Source: Paenibacillus sp. FSL H7-0331 (GTDB lineage Bacteria; Bacillota; Bacilli; Paenibacillales; NBRC-103111). From it: a stretch of DNA of 48,071 nt. The notes below the pieces were generated by a model. It did not search any database. It was given only the letters and a program-made list of their open reading frames with translations, and was not told the origin of the DNA. Both the position numbers and the translations under genes were made by a program. The stretch is from the NCBI RefSeq assembly GCF_001956045.1, contig NZ_MRTH01000050.1:1-48071 (forward strand), written 5' to 3'. This document shows, one piece after another, positions 17,203-26,922 of the stretch (within the stretch, counting starts at the first letter, position 1; each line of letters starts with the position of its first letter).

Positions 17203-17934
17203 TTACTGCTTATTAATGACTTTTAATTCCGTTTGGCCATTATCGAGCTGAATGGTTTTGACCAGCAGTGAAATTTTGTTATCTTCATTCAACCGATCCC
17301 AGTAAGCATGCAAGGTCTGGTCGATATTGTCATATACAGGAACCAGCTTCGGCTCACCCTGGAACGATGGCAATGGATCGCCGTCTTCGGAATACGTGTG
17401 GATGCAGTGTCCGTAGCCTGCAATTGCCTGCTCGTAATGGAAAAATTGACGGAACGTTTGCTCAGGATTGCCTACATTGGATTTCAAGATGGACAGCTTG
17501 TACTGACAATGTGGATTGTTCAGTTCGATGAGTCCGGAAATACGCGGTGTGTAGTTTGGTGCGTCCGGTTCAAAGGTTCTTGTCGTTAATGCCTGCTCAA
17601 AAGTACCTCCTGCAAGCAAAGCATCATAGATCGTATCGGTTTGATCACCATTGGTTACAATGTGCGAGCCCTCGGTGTGCTTGAGTGGATAATAAATAAT
17701 AAGTGAAGGATCGGTCAATAGCGCAGGATCCTTGGCTTCTGTACGCAGAAAACCATTCTCCTCTTGGACAAAAATCCGATTGCGGCTGTTCACGCTGCGC
17801 CCCATAATCCAATATACCTGGACAAGCTTGGTGCCATCTGGTGTCAGACCAATTACAATTCCCCGGCCCGGATACGGATTGTGTTGCAAACCTTCCAGGT
17901 TGTGCTCAGCTGTAAGCTTTTCATTTGCAGTCAC
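17203..17934 (-). CDS. purO: IMP cyclohydrolase, PurO (archaeal) type
   Basis: A 243-residue protein that I assign to the IMP_cyclohyd/PurO family, which closes the purine ring (FAICAR to IMP). Supporting features: the N-terminal NPYPGRGIVIGLTPDG segment, YWIMGRSVNSRNRIF, LIIYYPLKH, the GDQTDTIYDALLAGG stretch and YTPRISGLI. The placement is diagnostic: it lies between purD and an AICAR transformylase that lacks the usual cyclohydrolase domain, so it supplies the missing final step. PurO is best known from methanogens and related archaea, while most Bacilli use the N-terminal domain of PurH. The start is ATG, 64 bp downstream of the transformylase stop. The substrate assignment is from family and context, not tested. 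Confidence 0.85.
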   Translation of the reverse strand: MTANEKLTAEHNLEGLQHNPYPGRGIVIGLTPDGTKLVQVYWIMGRSVNSRNRIFVQEENGFLRTEAKDPALLTDPSLIIYYPLKHTEGSHIVTNGDQTDTIYDALLAGGTFEQALTTRTFEPDAPNYTPRISGLIELNNPHCQYKLSILKSNVGNPEQTFRQFFHYEQAIAGYGHCIHTYSEDGDPLPSFQGEPKLVPVYDNIDQTLHAYWDRLNEDNKISLLVKTIQLDNGQTELKVINKQ

Positions 17935-17998
17935 TTAGATAGATCCCCCTTATAATTAAATCGATATCTGCTGTATGAATATTTACTGGCTGTATATT

Positions 17999-19177
17999 TT
18001 AGTGATGGAATAAACGAACGCCGGAATAGGTCATAACCATGTTGTAATCATTAGCAGCTTGGACGACTTCCTCGTCACGCATCGAGCTTCCAGCTTGAAC
18101 GACGTATTTCACACCACTGCGGCTTGCACGGTCCAAATTGTCACGGAACGGCAGGAAGGCATCCGAACCAAAAGTAACGCCTTGCAGCTTATTCAACCAT
18201 TCGCGTTTCTCTTCACGAGTCAGACGAACAGGTACTTCCTCAAAATATTGCTCCCAGCTGGCGTTTTCAAAAGAGGTTACTTCCTCCTCCAGCCACAGAT
18301 CAATTGCATTGTTTTGTTCAGGACGGGTAATACCAGGACGGAATTTCATGGCAAGTGCTGCCGGATGCTGACGCAGGAACCAACGGTCGGTTTTATCACC
18401 AGCAAGACGAGTACAATGAATTCTGGACTGCTGACCCGCACCAATACCAATGGTTTGACCGTCCAAAGTATAGCAAATCGAGTTGGATTGAGTATATTTC
18501 AAAGTGATCAGGGCAATCAGCATATCGCGTTTTGCTTCTTCTGGAAGCTCTTTATTGTTCGTTACAATGTGAGTCAGTACTGAGCTGTCAATCACGGCAT
18601 TATTGCGCTGCTGCTCCAGGGTCATGCCAAACAGATTACGCTTCTCGATAGGTGCAGCTGCATATTCCGGATCGATCTCAAGAACCAAAAACCCGCCTTT
18701 TTTCTTCGAACGCAGAATCTCCAAAGCTTCTTCCGTGTAGCCAGGAGCTACAACGAGATCGGAAACCTCACGTTTCAGCAAACGTGCCGTGGATGCATCC
18801 ACGATATCGCTTAGCGCCGCGCAATCTCCGAAGGAAGACATCCTGTCAGCACCTCTCGCTCTTGCATAAGCAGTTGCCAGGGGAGACAGCTCCAAGCCTT
18901 CTACAAAGTAAGCCTTCGCCAGCTCTGGGCTAAGAGGGGCATATACAGCCGCTCCTGCAGGGCTTACATGCTTGAAGGAAGCAGCGGCTGGAAGACCTGT
19001 AGCCAAGCGCAGCTCACGAGCCAGCTGATAGCTGTTTAAAGCATCCAGCAGATTGATGAAGCCTGGGTCACCGTTGACAACACGCAGCGGCAGGTTGCCG
19101 TTCTCGCTGTAGATCTTGGCTTCTTTTTGGTGCGGATTCATACCGTATCGCAAATGGATTTCGTTAGGGTTACTCAT
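17999..19177 (-). CDS. purH: Stand-alone AICAR transformylase (PurH without cyclohydrolase domain)
   Basis: A 392-residue phosphoribosylaminoimidazolecarboxamide formyltransferase, using 10-formyl-THF to convert AICAR to FAICAR. It starts directly with the transformylase domain (RYGMNPHQKEAKIY) and carries the catalytic SFKHVSPAGAAV Lys-His motif, TQSNSICY, and the IGAGQQSRIHCTRLAGDK segment. Bifunctional PurH is about 510-590 residues. The roughly 120-200-residue MGS-like IMP cyclohydrolase domain is missing here, with no frame upstream that could encode it. The 141-bp gap to purN holds no remnant I can recognise. The next gene, PurO-type, takes over ring closure. Confidence 0.93.
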   Translation of the reverse strand: MSNPNEIHLRYGMNPHQKEAKIYSENGNLPLRVVNGDPGFINLLDALNSYQLARELRLATGLPAAASFKHVSPAGAAVYAPLSPELAKAYFVEGLELSPLATAYARARGADRMSSFGDCAALSDIVDASTARLLKREVSDLVVAPGYTEEALEILRSKKKGGFLVLEIDPEYAAAPIEKRNLFGMTLEQQRNNAVIDSSVLTHIVTNNKELPEEAKRDMLIALITLKYTQSNSICYTLDGQTIGIGAGQQSRIHCTRLAGDKTDRWFLRQHPAALAMKFRPGITRPEQNNAIDLWLEEEVTSFENASWEQYFEEVPVRLTREEKREWLNKLQGVTFGSDAFLPFRDNLDRASRSGVKYVVQAGSSMRDEEVVQAANDYNMVMTYSGVRLFHH

Positions 19178-19318
19178 CGTTTAATTCCTTTCCTATGCAG
19201 CTGTATTGGTGGAACTGGCTTTATATAGATGGAACATTTGAACTCAATAGCTTATTGATAAATACTGCAGTAGAACCTTTTAACGAGCTTCCATTGAATC
19301 TTGTTCTTATGGTGGAAG

Positions 19319-19912
19319 CTATGGGTTCAGCTTTATTTTTCCAGCTGCAATCTGTGCAATGACCTGCGGCAGCAGCACATGCTCGATTGGGTGTATACGC
19401 GCTGCCAAGCTTTCTTCTGTATCCTCCGGAGTAATGTCCAGGCTTTGCTGGGCTATTATCGGTCCTGTATCCATGCCGCCATCTACATAATGTACCGTGA
19501 CTCCGGTTACTTTTACCCCGTAATTCAACGCCTGCTTGATAGCATCCAGACCTGGAAATGCAGGAAGCAAGGAAGGGTGAACATTAATCAGCCTCCCATA
19601 CCAAGGCTCGACAAGCACAGATGTAATCAATCTCATATAGCCTGCCATTACAACCAGATCGATCTGCTCTTCCTCTAGCCGCTGTACAATCTCTCGTTCA
19701 TACTGCTCTCTGCTTGCATAATCCTTCGCCCGGAACACAAATGTAGGTATCCCAAGCTTGTTCGCCCGCTCCACTACCTGTGCCTTGGGGCGGTCACAGA
19801 CAAGAAGCCCGATGTGAACATCGAGCCTGCCAGCATTCACCGCATCCGCAATAGCCTGGAAATTGGACCCGCTCCCGGAAGCGAACACGGCAATGCGAAA
19901 GGACTTACTCAT
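19319..19912 (-). CDS. purN: Phosphoribosylglycinamide formyltransferase (GAR transformylase)
   Basis: A 197-residue folate-dependent GART transferring a formyl group from 10-formyl-THF to GAR. It has the N-terminal [10 protein letters not shown] phosphate-binding loop, the catalytic [11 protein letters not shown] (Asn and His) and the [14 protein letters not shown] loop with the catalytic Asp. The length is typical. Its ATG overlaps the purM stop in an ATGA, indicating translational coupling. No purT (formate-dependent alternative) lies in the window. Confidence 0.97.
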   Translation of the reverse strand: MSKSFRIAVFASGSGSNFQAIADAVNAGRLDVHIGLLVCDRPKAQVVERANKLGIPTFVFRAKDYASREQYEREIVQRLEEEQIDLVVMAGYMRLITSVLVEPWYGRLINVHPSLLPAFPGLDAIKQALNYGVKVTGVTVHYVDGGMDTGPIIAQQSLDITPEDTEESLAARIHPIEHVLLPQVIAQIAAGKIKLNP

Positions 19913-20949
19913 ACAACGGCTCCGCTAAACGTAACCACCCGATCTCCTGAGGTTACATGACCCAGCGTATACACCTGCTCACCCTGCTCAGCAAAAATAG
20001 CTGTGGCTTCTGCAGCCTGCTGTTCTGGCACGATGATTACCATGCCAATACCCATATTGAAGGTACGGAACATATCGTTATTGCTGATTGCACCTGTTTC
20101 CTGCAGCAGCTGGAAAATCGGCAAAATCGGCCAAGAGCCATAATTGATTTCTACATTGACATCAGCAGGCAGCATCCGCGGAATATTTTCGATAAAACCG
20201 CCACCTGTAATATGCGCCAAGCCTTTAAGCTCAACCTTTTGCAATGCAGCAAGTACGGATTTGACATAAATCTTGGTTGGTTCCAGCACCACATCACCCA
20301 GCTTGCCGCCCAATGCGTCAATGGTGTCATGCAGGCTGTAGCCTTTTTCCTCTAACAACAGCTTGCGAACTAGAGAGAAACCATTGCTGTGCACGCCACT
20401 TGAAGCAAGACCCAGTACTACATCACCCGGACGGATTGTGGAGCCGTCAATGACTTTCTTTTTATCAACGATACCGACCGTGAAGCCGGCAATATCATAT
20501 TCGCCTTCCGCATACATACCCGGCATTTCAGCCGTTTCGCCGCCGATTAATGCACAGCCTGCCTGAACGCAGCCATCGCTGATCCCTTTGATAATCGATT
20601 CGATTTTTTCTGGGATGACTTTATCACAAGCCAAATAATCTAGGAAAAATAAAGGCTCTGCACCCTGTACAATAATATCGTTAACACACATCGCTACAGC
20701 ATCAATACCAATCGTATCATGCTTGTCCATAGCAAAAGCAATCTTGAGCTTCGTTCCTACGCCATCCGTACCTGATACCAGTACCGGCTCGTCGTACTTA
20801 TCCTTATTCAATCCAAAAAGCCCACCAAATCCACCCAACTCCGTTAGAACCTCGGGACGAAATGTGGTTTTTACGTGTTTTTTCATCCGTTCAACTGCTT
20901 CATTACCAGCCGCGATATCGACTCCGGCCTTTTTATATGCATCCGACAC
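19909..20949 (-). CDS. purM: Phosphoribosylformylglycinamidine cyclo-ligase (AIR synthetase)
   Basis: A 346-residue ATP-dependent enzyme closing FGAM to AIR. Features: the N-terminal [54 protein letters not shown] and the [16 protein letters not shown] core of the PurM/PurL superfamily. The start is GTG with AAAGGAG 8 nt upstream. It overlaps purN by 4 bp. Unlike the usual tight spacing in Bacillus, about 790 bp of palindromic DNA separates it from purF. Confidence 0.97.
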   Translation of the reverse strand: MSDAYKKAGVDIAAGNEAVERMKKHVKTTFRPEVLTELGGFGGLFGLNKDKYDEPVLVSGTDGVGTKLKIAFAMDKHDTIGIDAVAMCVNDIIVQGAEPLFFLDYLACDKVIPEKIESIIKGISDGCVQAGCALIGGETAEMPGMYAEGEYDIAGFTVGIVDKKKVIDGSTIRPGDVVLGLASSGVHSNGFSLVRKLLLEEKGYSLHDTIDALGGKLGDVVLEPTKIYVKSVLAALQKVELKGLAHITGGGFIENIPRMLPADVNVEINYGSWPILPIFQLLQETGAISNNDMFRTFNMGIGMVIIVPEQQAAEATAIFAEQGEQVYTLGHVTSGDRVVTFSGAVV

Positions 20950-21021
20950 TTGTTACACTCCTTTAACTTGGTTGGTGGGAGGGTTGGGCTGTTCGCAATT
21001 ATGGGAGTAAGAGCATTATGC

Positions 21022-21202
21022 TTGATCGCCTAAGGTCGGCTCCGGGCTGTGCTGCTTGTCTGCGGCCGCTGTTGAAAATGGGTTATTGTGATTAGACTTG
21101 GTGGTGATAACCCATTTTCAAAGGCGGCCTAAGGTTTTCGTAAGAAAACCCGCTTCGTAAGCATTAGGCAAGCACACAGCCCTCCGCCTATAAGGCGATC
21201 AG
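21022..21202 (-). repeat. Nested palindrome element C (about 180 bp), purF-purM gap
   Basis: Three nested pairs of arms: 21023-21031 with 21193-21201 (9 bp); 21044-21058 with 21169-21182 (14 bp, one bulge); 21072-21086 with 21107-21121 (15 bp perfect). An extra GGCCGC/GCGGCC pair lies at 21064-21069 and 21124-21129. On the minus strand the inner stem is collared by GGCCGCCTTTG on the left and CAACAGCGGCC on the right, as in elements A and B. A copy of the 37-bp repeat motif is embedded at about 21131-21165. Confidence 0.8.
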
Positions 21203-21248
21203 GCACACCACTTACAAGCACAAGTGCGAAAGGCTCAACGCAGTCCAC

Positions 21249-21480
21249 AACCTGCTTTTTATTAATGGTTGCGGGGCGGCTCTAGCCCCGCTAGTTGTTC
21301 AGTCGACGGGCCAGACTACGGCCGCGTTAAGTTGTTATTCGGTGGGCCATGCTCACGGCCCACTCTAGCTATTACTAATGTGCCTGGACATACGGCCCAT
21401 TTAAGTTGTCACTTTATGGGGCGGCGCGGGACTCGCACCAACTAGTTTGTGGCTCGGCGGTGCAGGCGAATGCCTCCACC
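21249..21480. repeat. Degenerate tandem array of hairpin modules (about 37-41 bp each)
   Basis: Six consecutive modules (starting near 21249, 21290, 21327, 21364, 21401 and 21440). Several open with an AT-rich TTAAGTTGTT or CTAGTTGTT-like stretch. Most carry a GC-rich hairpin. Perfect 7-bp stems are at 21271-21277/21285-21291 and 21342-21348/21357-21363; other modules have weaker or imperfect stems. Three modules are exactly 37 bp. The module sequences differ, so this is an architectural repeat, not a simple duplication. No protein-coding potential is evident. Confidence 0.5.
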
Positions 21481-21504
21481 TTCTTTCTACTCACAGACAA
21501 GGTT

Positions 21505-21736
21505 CTGTGAGAGAGAAGTGCTTGTGAATTTGGATTCATCCAGGTGTATGGAGGAAAAGGGATTGCCATGGAAAGTGTAACGGCCGCCTTTGAAAGAAAG
21601 CTGCTTCCTGCAAGGAACCAATTCCATGCAGCTTTCTTTCAACAGCGTGTGTAATGGTATCCCTTTTCCGGAATAACCGTCCGTATGAATCCAAATTCAC
21701 AGGTTTTCATTCATGCACTGCACTTTGCTCTCTCAG
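21505..21736 (+). repeat. Nested palindrome element A, immediately after the purF stop
   Basis: Four nested pairs of arms: an imperfect outer pair 21505-21521 with 21720-21736; 21523-21539 with 21685-21701 (17 bp perfect); 21553-21563 with 21659-21669 (11 bp); 21590-21604 with 21628-21642 (15 bp perfect). The inner stem is flanked by GGCCGCCTTTG and CAACAGCG. The outer arm ends 4 bp from the purF stop codon. The core from the 17-bp arms is 179 bp, the same size as elements B and C. Confidence 0.85.
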
Positions 21737-21740
21737 ACCC

Positions 21741-23231
21741 TTAGTCGCACCCACATCCGACTTCCGACTCTTCAGTAATCCGTGTAGGGTACATATTGTC
21801 AAAACAGGCCGTACAATTTCCTTGATTCACATCGCCCTTAGGACGGCCGATTGAGTTTAACAAGCCTTCCTTACTAAGGAAATAAAGTGAATCGGCATTG
21901 ATCGCAACCCGAATTTCTTCGATGGACTTTTGAGCCGCGATTAATTCTTTGCGGTCCGGGGTGTCGATTCCATAATAACAAGGATTCATAAAAGGCGGTG
22001 AGCTGATTCTTACGTGAACTTCGGTTGCACCTGCTTCACGCAGCATGTTGACGATCCGCAGTGAGGTCGTGCCACGCACGATGGAATCGTCGATCATCAC
22101 AACCCGCTTACCCGCCACGATACTGCGTACAGCGCTCAGCTTCATTTTCACACCCTGTTCGCGCAGCTCCTGACTCGGCTGGATAAAGGTCCTACCGCTG
22201 TAGCGGTTTTTGATCAAGCCCAACTCGTAAGGAATACCGGTTTGCTCGGCGAAGCCGATAGCCGCTGAAATACTGGAATCCGGCACGCCAGTGACTACAT
22301 CAGCGTCAACGAACGCTTCCTGTGCCAGCTGCTTACCCATCCGTTTGCGTGCAGAGTGAATATTAATCGAATCCATATCGCTGTCGGGCCGAGCAAAATA
22401 AATATACTCCATCGAACAAATAGCACGCTGCTTGATCGGTGAGAACCGATCCTCAATCAAACCGTTTTTCGCATCAAGTACAAGCAATTCACCCGGGATC
22501 ACATCACGATAGTAGGTTCCCCCCACCGCGTCAAATGCACAGGTTTCTGAAGCGAACAAGTAAGCATTGCCCAGTCGGCCCATAACAAAAGGACGTAAGC
22601 CGTGTGGGTCTAAAGCTGCAACCAACTTATCCTTGGTCAGAAACAAAAACGCGTACGCGCCTTCCACCTGCAGCAATGCTTCTTTAACAGCCAGTTCAAT
22701 TTCCGTATGCTTGGAACGTGCAATCAAGTGAGCAACAACTTCGGTATCGCTTGTTGTCTGAAAGATCGAACCCATGTCCTCAAGCTTTCTTTTCACCTCG
22801 GCCGCGTTAGTCAAATTGCCGTTGGTGGCAATCGCCAAATCGCCGCCACGATATTTGAACACTAGAGGCTGAGCGTTAGCCAGCTTGCTCTCACCCGCTG
22901 TCGAATAACGAACGTGCGAAATGGAGTTGGCTCCAGATAAAGTGGTTAAATTATCATTATTAAAAACTTCCTTTACAAGTCCCATGCCGCGATGGTATTT
23001 AAAGCTATCACCATCCGCTACACAGATCCCTGCACTTTCCTGACCGCGGTGCTGCAGCGCATGCAGACCATAATAGGAGAGCGAAGCGGCTTCGGAGTGA
23101 CCATACACTCCGAAAACGCCGCATTCCTCCCCTAGCTTATCGAGCAGCCCGTCACGGCTGCCCATATCTTCATTATAGTAATTGCCTGTCCATAGCTGCT
23201 GCTCCTGCAATGTCTTTATTTCATCAGACAT
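21741..23231 (-). CDS. purF: Amidophosphoribosyltransferase (glutamine PRPP amidotransferase)
   Basis: A 496-residue committing enzyme of purine synthesis (PRPP plus glutamine to phosphoribosylamine). The N-terminal propeptide ends before Cys37 ([11 protein letters not shown]), the Ntn glutaminase nucleophile exposed by self-cleavage. The PRPP loop [13 protein letters not shown] is present. Cysteines near the C terminus (GNCTACF) and upstream match the iron-sulfur B. subtilis-type enzyme. The frame extends to a TTG at 23249, but the GGAAGGA site favours the ATG at 23231, leaving a 16-bp overlap with purL. A nested palindrome begins 4 bp after its stop. Confidence 0.97.
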   Translation of the reverse strand: MSDEIKTLQEQQLWTGNYYNEDMGSRDGLLDKLGEECGVFGVYGHSEAASLSYYGLHALQHRGQESAGICVADGDSFKYHRGMGLVKEVFNNDNLTTLSGANSISHVRYSTAGESKLANAQPLVFKYRGGDLAIATNGNLTNAAEVKRKLEDMGSIFQTTSDTEVVAHLIARSKHTEIELAVKEALLQVEGAYAFLFLTKDKLVAALDPHGLRPFVMGRLGNAYLFASETCAFDAVGGTYYRDVIPGELLVLDAKNGLIEDRFSPIKQRAICSMEYIYFARPDSDMDSINIHSARKRMGKQLAQEAFVDADVVTGVPDSSISAAIGFAEQTGIPYELGLIKNRYSGRTFIQPSQELREQGVKMKLSAVRSIVAGKRVVMIDDSIVRGTTSLRIVNMLREAGATEVHVRISSPPFMNPCYYGIDTPDRKELIAAQKSIEEIRVAINADSLYFLSKEGLLNSIGRPKGDVNQGNCTACFDNMYPTRITEESEVGCGCD

Positions 23232-25459
23232 GGAATCGCATCCTTCCAAACCTTTTGTAGTTGTTCAACCGGTGACTGGATGACTGGTTTAGCGTTAATG
23301 TGGATATGCAACTCTGTTCCTTGAACTTGACCTAATTGCTGATATGGCACGCCTTGTTCGGAAATCCATTGCTTCAAAGCTTCCGCTTTTTCAGGCGAAG
23401 CGCTGAGCAATATACGGGATTGGCTTTCGCTGAACAGTGCAATATCATTGCGCAGCTCCGTAGAGAAATCGACTTGAGCACCCAGGTTACCACTGATGCA
23501 GCTCTCAGCAAGAGCTACAGCCAAGCCACCATCGGATAAGTCATGCGCCGAAGCCACGAGACCTTTTTGAATACCGCCAAGCACGGTGCTTAACAGCTTT
23601 TTCTCAACATCCAGATCAATTTGAGGCGGACGTCCTTCTGTAACTCCATGGAGTACATATTGGAACTCACTGCCGCCTAATTCTGCTTTGGTGTCGCCGA
23701 GCAGGATAATCACATCGCCTTCTTTTTTGAAGGCTTGTGTCGTAATATGATCGGTATCATGAACCAATCCAACCATTCCGATAACAGGTGTTGGGTAAAT
23801 AGCACCTTTGGAGTTTTCATTGTACAAGCTGACATTTCCACCGATTACCGGTGTATCCAGCTTGCGGCAGGCTTCTGAAATTCCGTCTGCGGCTTTCTCC
23901 AGCTGCCAAAAAATGTCCGGTTTTTCCGGGCTACCGAAGTTCAGGTTATCTGTAATCGCCAGCGGCTCGCCACCGGAGCATACATTGTTACGAGCTGCTT
24001 CCGCAACCGCAATCTTGCCTCCCACTTCTGGGTCCAGATAAACAAAACGTCCATTGCAATCGGTCGACATGGAAAGCGCCTTGCGTGAGTCTTGGATCGT
24101 TACAACCGCCGCATCCGAACCCGGACGAACCGCAGTGCTTGTACGCACCATGTAATCGTATTGATTATAAACCCATTCCTTGCTGGCTACTGTCGGGGAA
24201 GCCAACACCTTTTTCAAAGCATCATTCAGATCCGTTACTTCAGCATACCGATTCGTATCCACCTCAGCATTAGCCAGATAGTACGCAGGTACTTGAGAAG
24301 GCTTATTATATACAGGAACTTCATCAACCAATGCCGTAACCGGCATGTCCGCAACCATCTCACCCTTGTGGAACAGCTTAAGCGCTCCGTCATTGGTTAC
24401 TTTACCAACCTTTGCACAATGCAATCCCCAACGTTCAAAAATCGCTTTAGCCTGCGCCTCATCCTTAGGCTCAACAACGAACAACATCCGCTCCTGTGAT
24501 TCGGACAGCATCATTTCATAAGGCGTCATGCCTTCCTCACGCTGCGGCACCTCATCCAGATACAATTCCATACCGTTACCTGCTTTGCTCGCCATCTCGG
24601 CACTCGAACAAGTAAGCCCGGCTGCACCCATATCCTGAATGCCTAACACGATACCTGAGTTAATCAAATCCAGACACGCTTCCAATACCAGCTTCTCCAT
24701 GAACGGATCGCCTACCTGTACAGCAGGACGCTTCGCTTCGGACTCCGCAGTCAGTTCCTCCGATGCAAAAGTCGCACCATGAATACCATCGCGACCTGTA
24801 GCCGGTCCGACATAAAACACCGGATTGCCGACGCCTTTGGCAACACCCTTTTGAATCTTATCGTGATCGATCAACCCTACACACATCGCATTAACGAGCG
24901 GGTTGCCTTCATAGCTTTCATCAAACATAACCTCGCCGCCGACCGTTGGAATCCCGATACAGTTACCATAACCGGCAATCCCCGATACGACATGCTCGAA
25001 CAAATATTTAACACGGTCATTCTTGAGATTACCAAAACGCAAACTGTTCAGAACAGCAATTGGACGTGCGCCCATGGAGAAAATATCACGGATAATTCCG
25101 CCCACGCCTGTAGCTGCGCCTTGAAACGGCTCGATAGCAGACGGATGATTATGACTTTCAATCTTGAAAACAACAGCTTGATTATCGCCTATATCGACGA
25201 TCCCCGCACCCTCACCTGGACCCATTAATACCCGTGGTCCTGTTACAGGAAACTTACGAAGAACTGGCTTCGAATTTTTGTAGGAGCAATGCTCGGACCA
25301 CATAACGCTAAATACGCCAATTTCCACATAATTCGGTTTACGTCCGAGGAATCCGCATACTTGATCATATTCCGCGTCTGTGACACCCATCTGCTTATAA
25401 AGCTTCTGCTCTGCAATTTGTTCCGCGTTTGGCTCTTTAACCGTTAACTGCTGCGCCAT
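23216..25459 (-). CDS. purL: Phosphoribosylformylglycinamidine synthase subunit PurL
   Basis: A 747-residue small-type PurL, the ATP-dependent synthase subunit of FGAM synthetase that works with PurQ (glutaminase) and PurS. Features: [56 protein letters not shown] and [16 protein letters not shown]. Length and partner genes match the Bacillus three-subunit complex. It overlaps purQ by about 23 bp and purF by 16 bp, so it lies in the tightly packed part of the operon. Confidence 0.98.
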   Translation of the reverse strand: MAQQLTVKEPNAEQIAEQKLYKQMGVTDAEYDQVCGFLGRKPNYVEIGVFSVMWSEHCSYKNSKPVLRKFPVTGPRVLMGPGEGAGIVDIGDNQAVVFKIESHNHPSAIEPFQGAATGVGGIIRDIFSMGARPIAVLNSLRFGNLKNDRVKYLFEHVVSGIAGYGNCIGIPTVGGEVMFDESYEGNPLVNAMCVGLIDHDKIQKGVAKGVGNPVFYVGPATGRDGIHGATFASEELTAESEAKRPAVQVGDPFMEKLVLEACLDLINSGIVLGIQDMGAAGLTCSSAEMASKAGNGMELYLDEVPQREEGMTPYEMMLSESQERMLFVVEPKDEAQAKAIFERWGLHCAKVGKVTNDGALKLFHKGEMVADMPVTALVDEVPVYNKPSQVPAYYLANAEVDTNRYAEVTDLNDALKKVLASPTVASKEWVYNQYDYMVRTSTAVRPGSDAAVVTIQDSRKALSMSTDCNGRFVYLDPEVGGKIAVAEAARNNVCSGGEPLAITDNLNFGSPEKPDIFWQLEKAADGISEACRKLDTPVIGGNVSLYNENSKGAIYPTPVIGMVGLVHDTDHITTQAFKKEGDVIILLGDTKAELGGSEFQYVLHGVTEGRPPQIDLDVEKKLLSTVLGGIQKGLVASAHDLSDGGLAVALAESCISGNLGAQVDFSTELRNDIALFSESQSRILLSASPEKAEALKQWISEQGVPYQQLGQVQGTELHIHINAKPVIQSPVEQLQKVWKDAIPCLMK

Positions 25460-26132
25460 GTTGTTCCCTCCAAGTGCTCAAGATCGATGTAAACATCCGC
25501 TTGCCGTCCGCCGAACCCAACAATTCTTTTACTGCGCGTTCCGGATGCGGCATCATACCAAGTACGTTGCCCGCTTTGTTGCAAATGCCTGCGATATCAT
25601 CCACAGAACCATTCGGGTTATTGCCTGCTTCATAACGAAAAACGATTTGATTGTTCGCTTGCAGTTCTGCAAGAGTAGCATCGTCACAATAGTAGTTGCC
25701 TTCGCCATGAGCGATTGGAATGTTAACCAGCTCACCTTTGTTGTACTCTTTTGTAAACGGATTTTCGTTATTGTCCACCTGCAGCATAGCCGCATGACAG
25801 CGGAATTTAAGCGAATTATTACGAAGCATGGCACCAGGCAGCAAACCCGATTCCAGCAAAATTTGAAAACCATTGCAGATCCCGATAATGTAGGTACCCT
25901 TCTCAGCCGCTTGCACAAGTGCCGTCATAACAGGAGCAAAACGAGCTATAGCGCCTGTACGCAAATAATCTCCGTACGAAAAGCCACCCGGTACAATAAT
26001 ACAGTCATACTTGGACAAATCGGTTTCGGTATGCCATACATATTCAACAGGCTGCCCGATTGTTTCTTCAACCGCTTTGTAGCAATCGATATCACAGTTG
26101 GAGCCTGGAAACACCAATACAGCGAAATTCAT
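25437..26132 (-). CDS. purQ: Phosphoribosylformylglycinamidine synthase glutaminase subunit PurQ
   Basis: A 231-residue class I glutamine amidotransferase delivering ammonia to PurL. It has the N-terminal [12 protein letters not shown], the nucleophile elbow GICNGFQ (Cys about 86) and PHPERA (catalytic His and Glu) near the C terminus. The ATG has AGGGAGG about 10 nt upstream. The following gene overlaps. The preceding gene (purS) is 327 bp away across a palindrome-rich gap, although the two proteins act in one complex. Confidence 0.97.
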   Translation of the reverse strand: MNFAVLVFPGSNCDIDCYKAVEETIGQPVEYVWHTETDLSKYDCIIVPGGFSYGDYLRTGAIARFAPVMTALVQAAEKGTYIIGICNGFQILLESGLLPGAMLRNNSLKFRCHAAMLQVDNNENPFTKEYNKGELVNIPIAHGEGNYYCDDATLAELQANNQIVFRYEAGNNPNGSVDDIAGICNKAGNVLGMMPHPERAVKELLGSADGKRMFTSILSTWREQHGAAVNG

Positions 26133-26178
26133 GATACTCTAATCCTCCCTTTATTCACCCGAAGTTTACCCTCCCAAA

Positions 26179-26430
26179 CCCTCCCTATAGGGAGGGCCCC
26201 AAAGGGCGTTGCCCTCTGGACTCCCTTGGCATGTGTGCAAACTGGAGTGTTCTCGGGGCGCTTATCGTCCCTATCGGGACACGCTTGGCTTGGGTGATAC
26301 GTTTCGTACGCATACTGTGCTTATGATGAGCGCTTCCGTCCCTTAAGGGACACGCTGAACTTTTGGTGCCGAGTGTTAACTCTTTAACATCAACTGCTTT
26401 AAACAGATCAGCATAGCTTCGCTCGCTGAT
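26179..26430. repeat. Palindrome cluster in the purQ-purS gap
   Basis: Several independent hairpins fill the 327-bp gap: a perfect 18-bp palindrome CCCTCCCTATAGGGAGGG (26179-26196); AGGGC/GCCCT (26203-26215); two near-identical 27-28-bp units built on GTCCC/GGGAC stems ending in ACACGCT (26258-26285 and 26330-26356, direct orientation); GTTAA/TTAAC (26375-26388); and ATCAGC/GCTGAT (26407-26430). No gene is visible here. Confidence 0.7.
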
Positions 26431-26459
26431 GGTTGGCCTGACGGCTGGGGTTGAAGAGA

Positions 26460-26702
26460 TTAAACCAATTCGTAGCGGTAGTCTTCGATGACTGTGTTCG
26501 CTAGAAGCTTTTCACACATCGATTTAACACGCTGCTCAGCTTCTGCACGATCAGCTGTGCCTAGTTCAAATTCTAAATATTTGCCTACACGTACTTTATC
26601 CACTTCTCCGAAGCCCATGGAGTGAAGTGCGCCTTGTACGGCTACTCCCTGAGGGTCGAGAACGCTTTGTTTGATCGTGACGTATACGGTTGCTTTTAAC
26701 AT
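26460..26702 (-). CDS. purS: Phosphoribosylformylglycinamidine synthase subunit PurS
   Basis: An 80-residue small subunit of FGAM synthetase, bridging PurL and PurQ. The sequence shows the typical start KATVYVTIKQSVLDPQGVAVQGALHSMGF and the end MCEKLLANTVIEDYRYEL. The ATG has GGAGG about 10 nt upstream. It is isolated between two repeat-filled gaps (327 bp downstream, about 400 bp upstream) within the otherwise compact operon. Confidence 0.96.
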   Translation of the reverse strand: MLKATVYVTIKQSVLDPQGVAVQGALHSMGFGEVDKVRVGKYLEFELGTADRAEAEQRVKSMCEKLLANTVIEDYRYELV

Positions 26703-26720
26703 GGGGATGAATCCTCCTTA

Positions 26721-26868
26721 GAGTTTTCGCAGAAAACTTACTTCGTAAGCATCTACTAAGTTTTCGCAGAAGACCTACTTTGTAAGCATCTACTGAGTTT
26801 TCGCAGAAGACCTACTTTGTAAGCATCTACTATGTTGCGCAGAGCACTCGCTTCGCAAGCGCCTGCTT
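26721..26868. repeat. 37-bp tandem direct repeat, four units
   Basis: Units at 26721-26757, 26758-26794, 26795-26831 and a degenerate fourth at 26832-26868. The first three differ at only a few positions. Each unit contains two small palindromes: GTTTTC-GCA-GAAAAC and CTTAC-TTC-GTAAG in the first unit. A diverged copy of the motif occurs inside element C (about 21131-21165). The array lies between purS and element B. Confidence 0.9.
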
Positions 26869-26922
26869 GAGAATGGTTTTATATAATTAAGGTACTTAAT
26901 ATTAGAGGCTTGTGAGCTTTGG

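Noticed and set aside
21022..21736. Insertion sequence remnant or MITE of a known family
   Set aside because: No transposase fragment, no clear target-site duplication, and the arms differ between the elements, unlike terminal repeats of one MITE family.
21654..21854. Plus-strand 66-codon frame in the purF-purM gap
   Set aside because: It runs through nested palindrome A and into the purF 3' end antisense, has no ribosome binding site and no recognisable protein features.
26721..26868. CRISPR array, because of a 37-bp regular repeat
   Set aside because: Units are directly abutting with no spacers, only four units, and no cas genes are present in the window.
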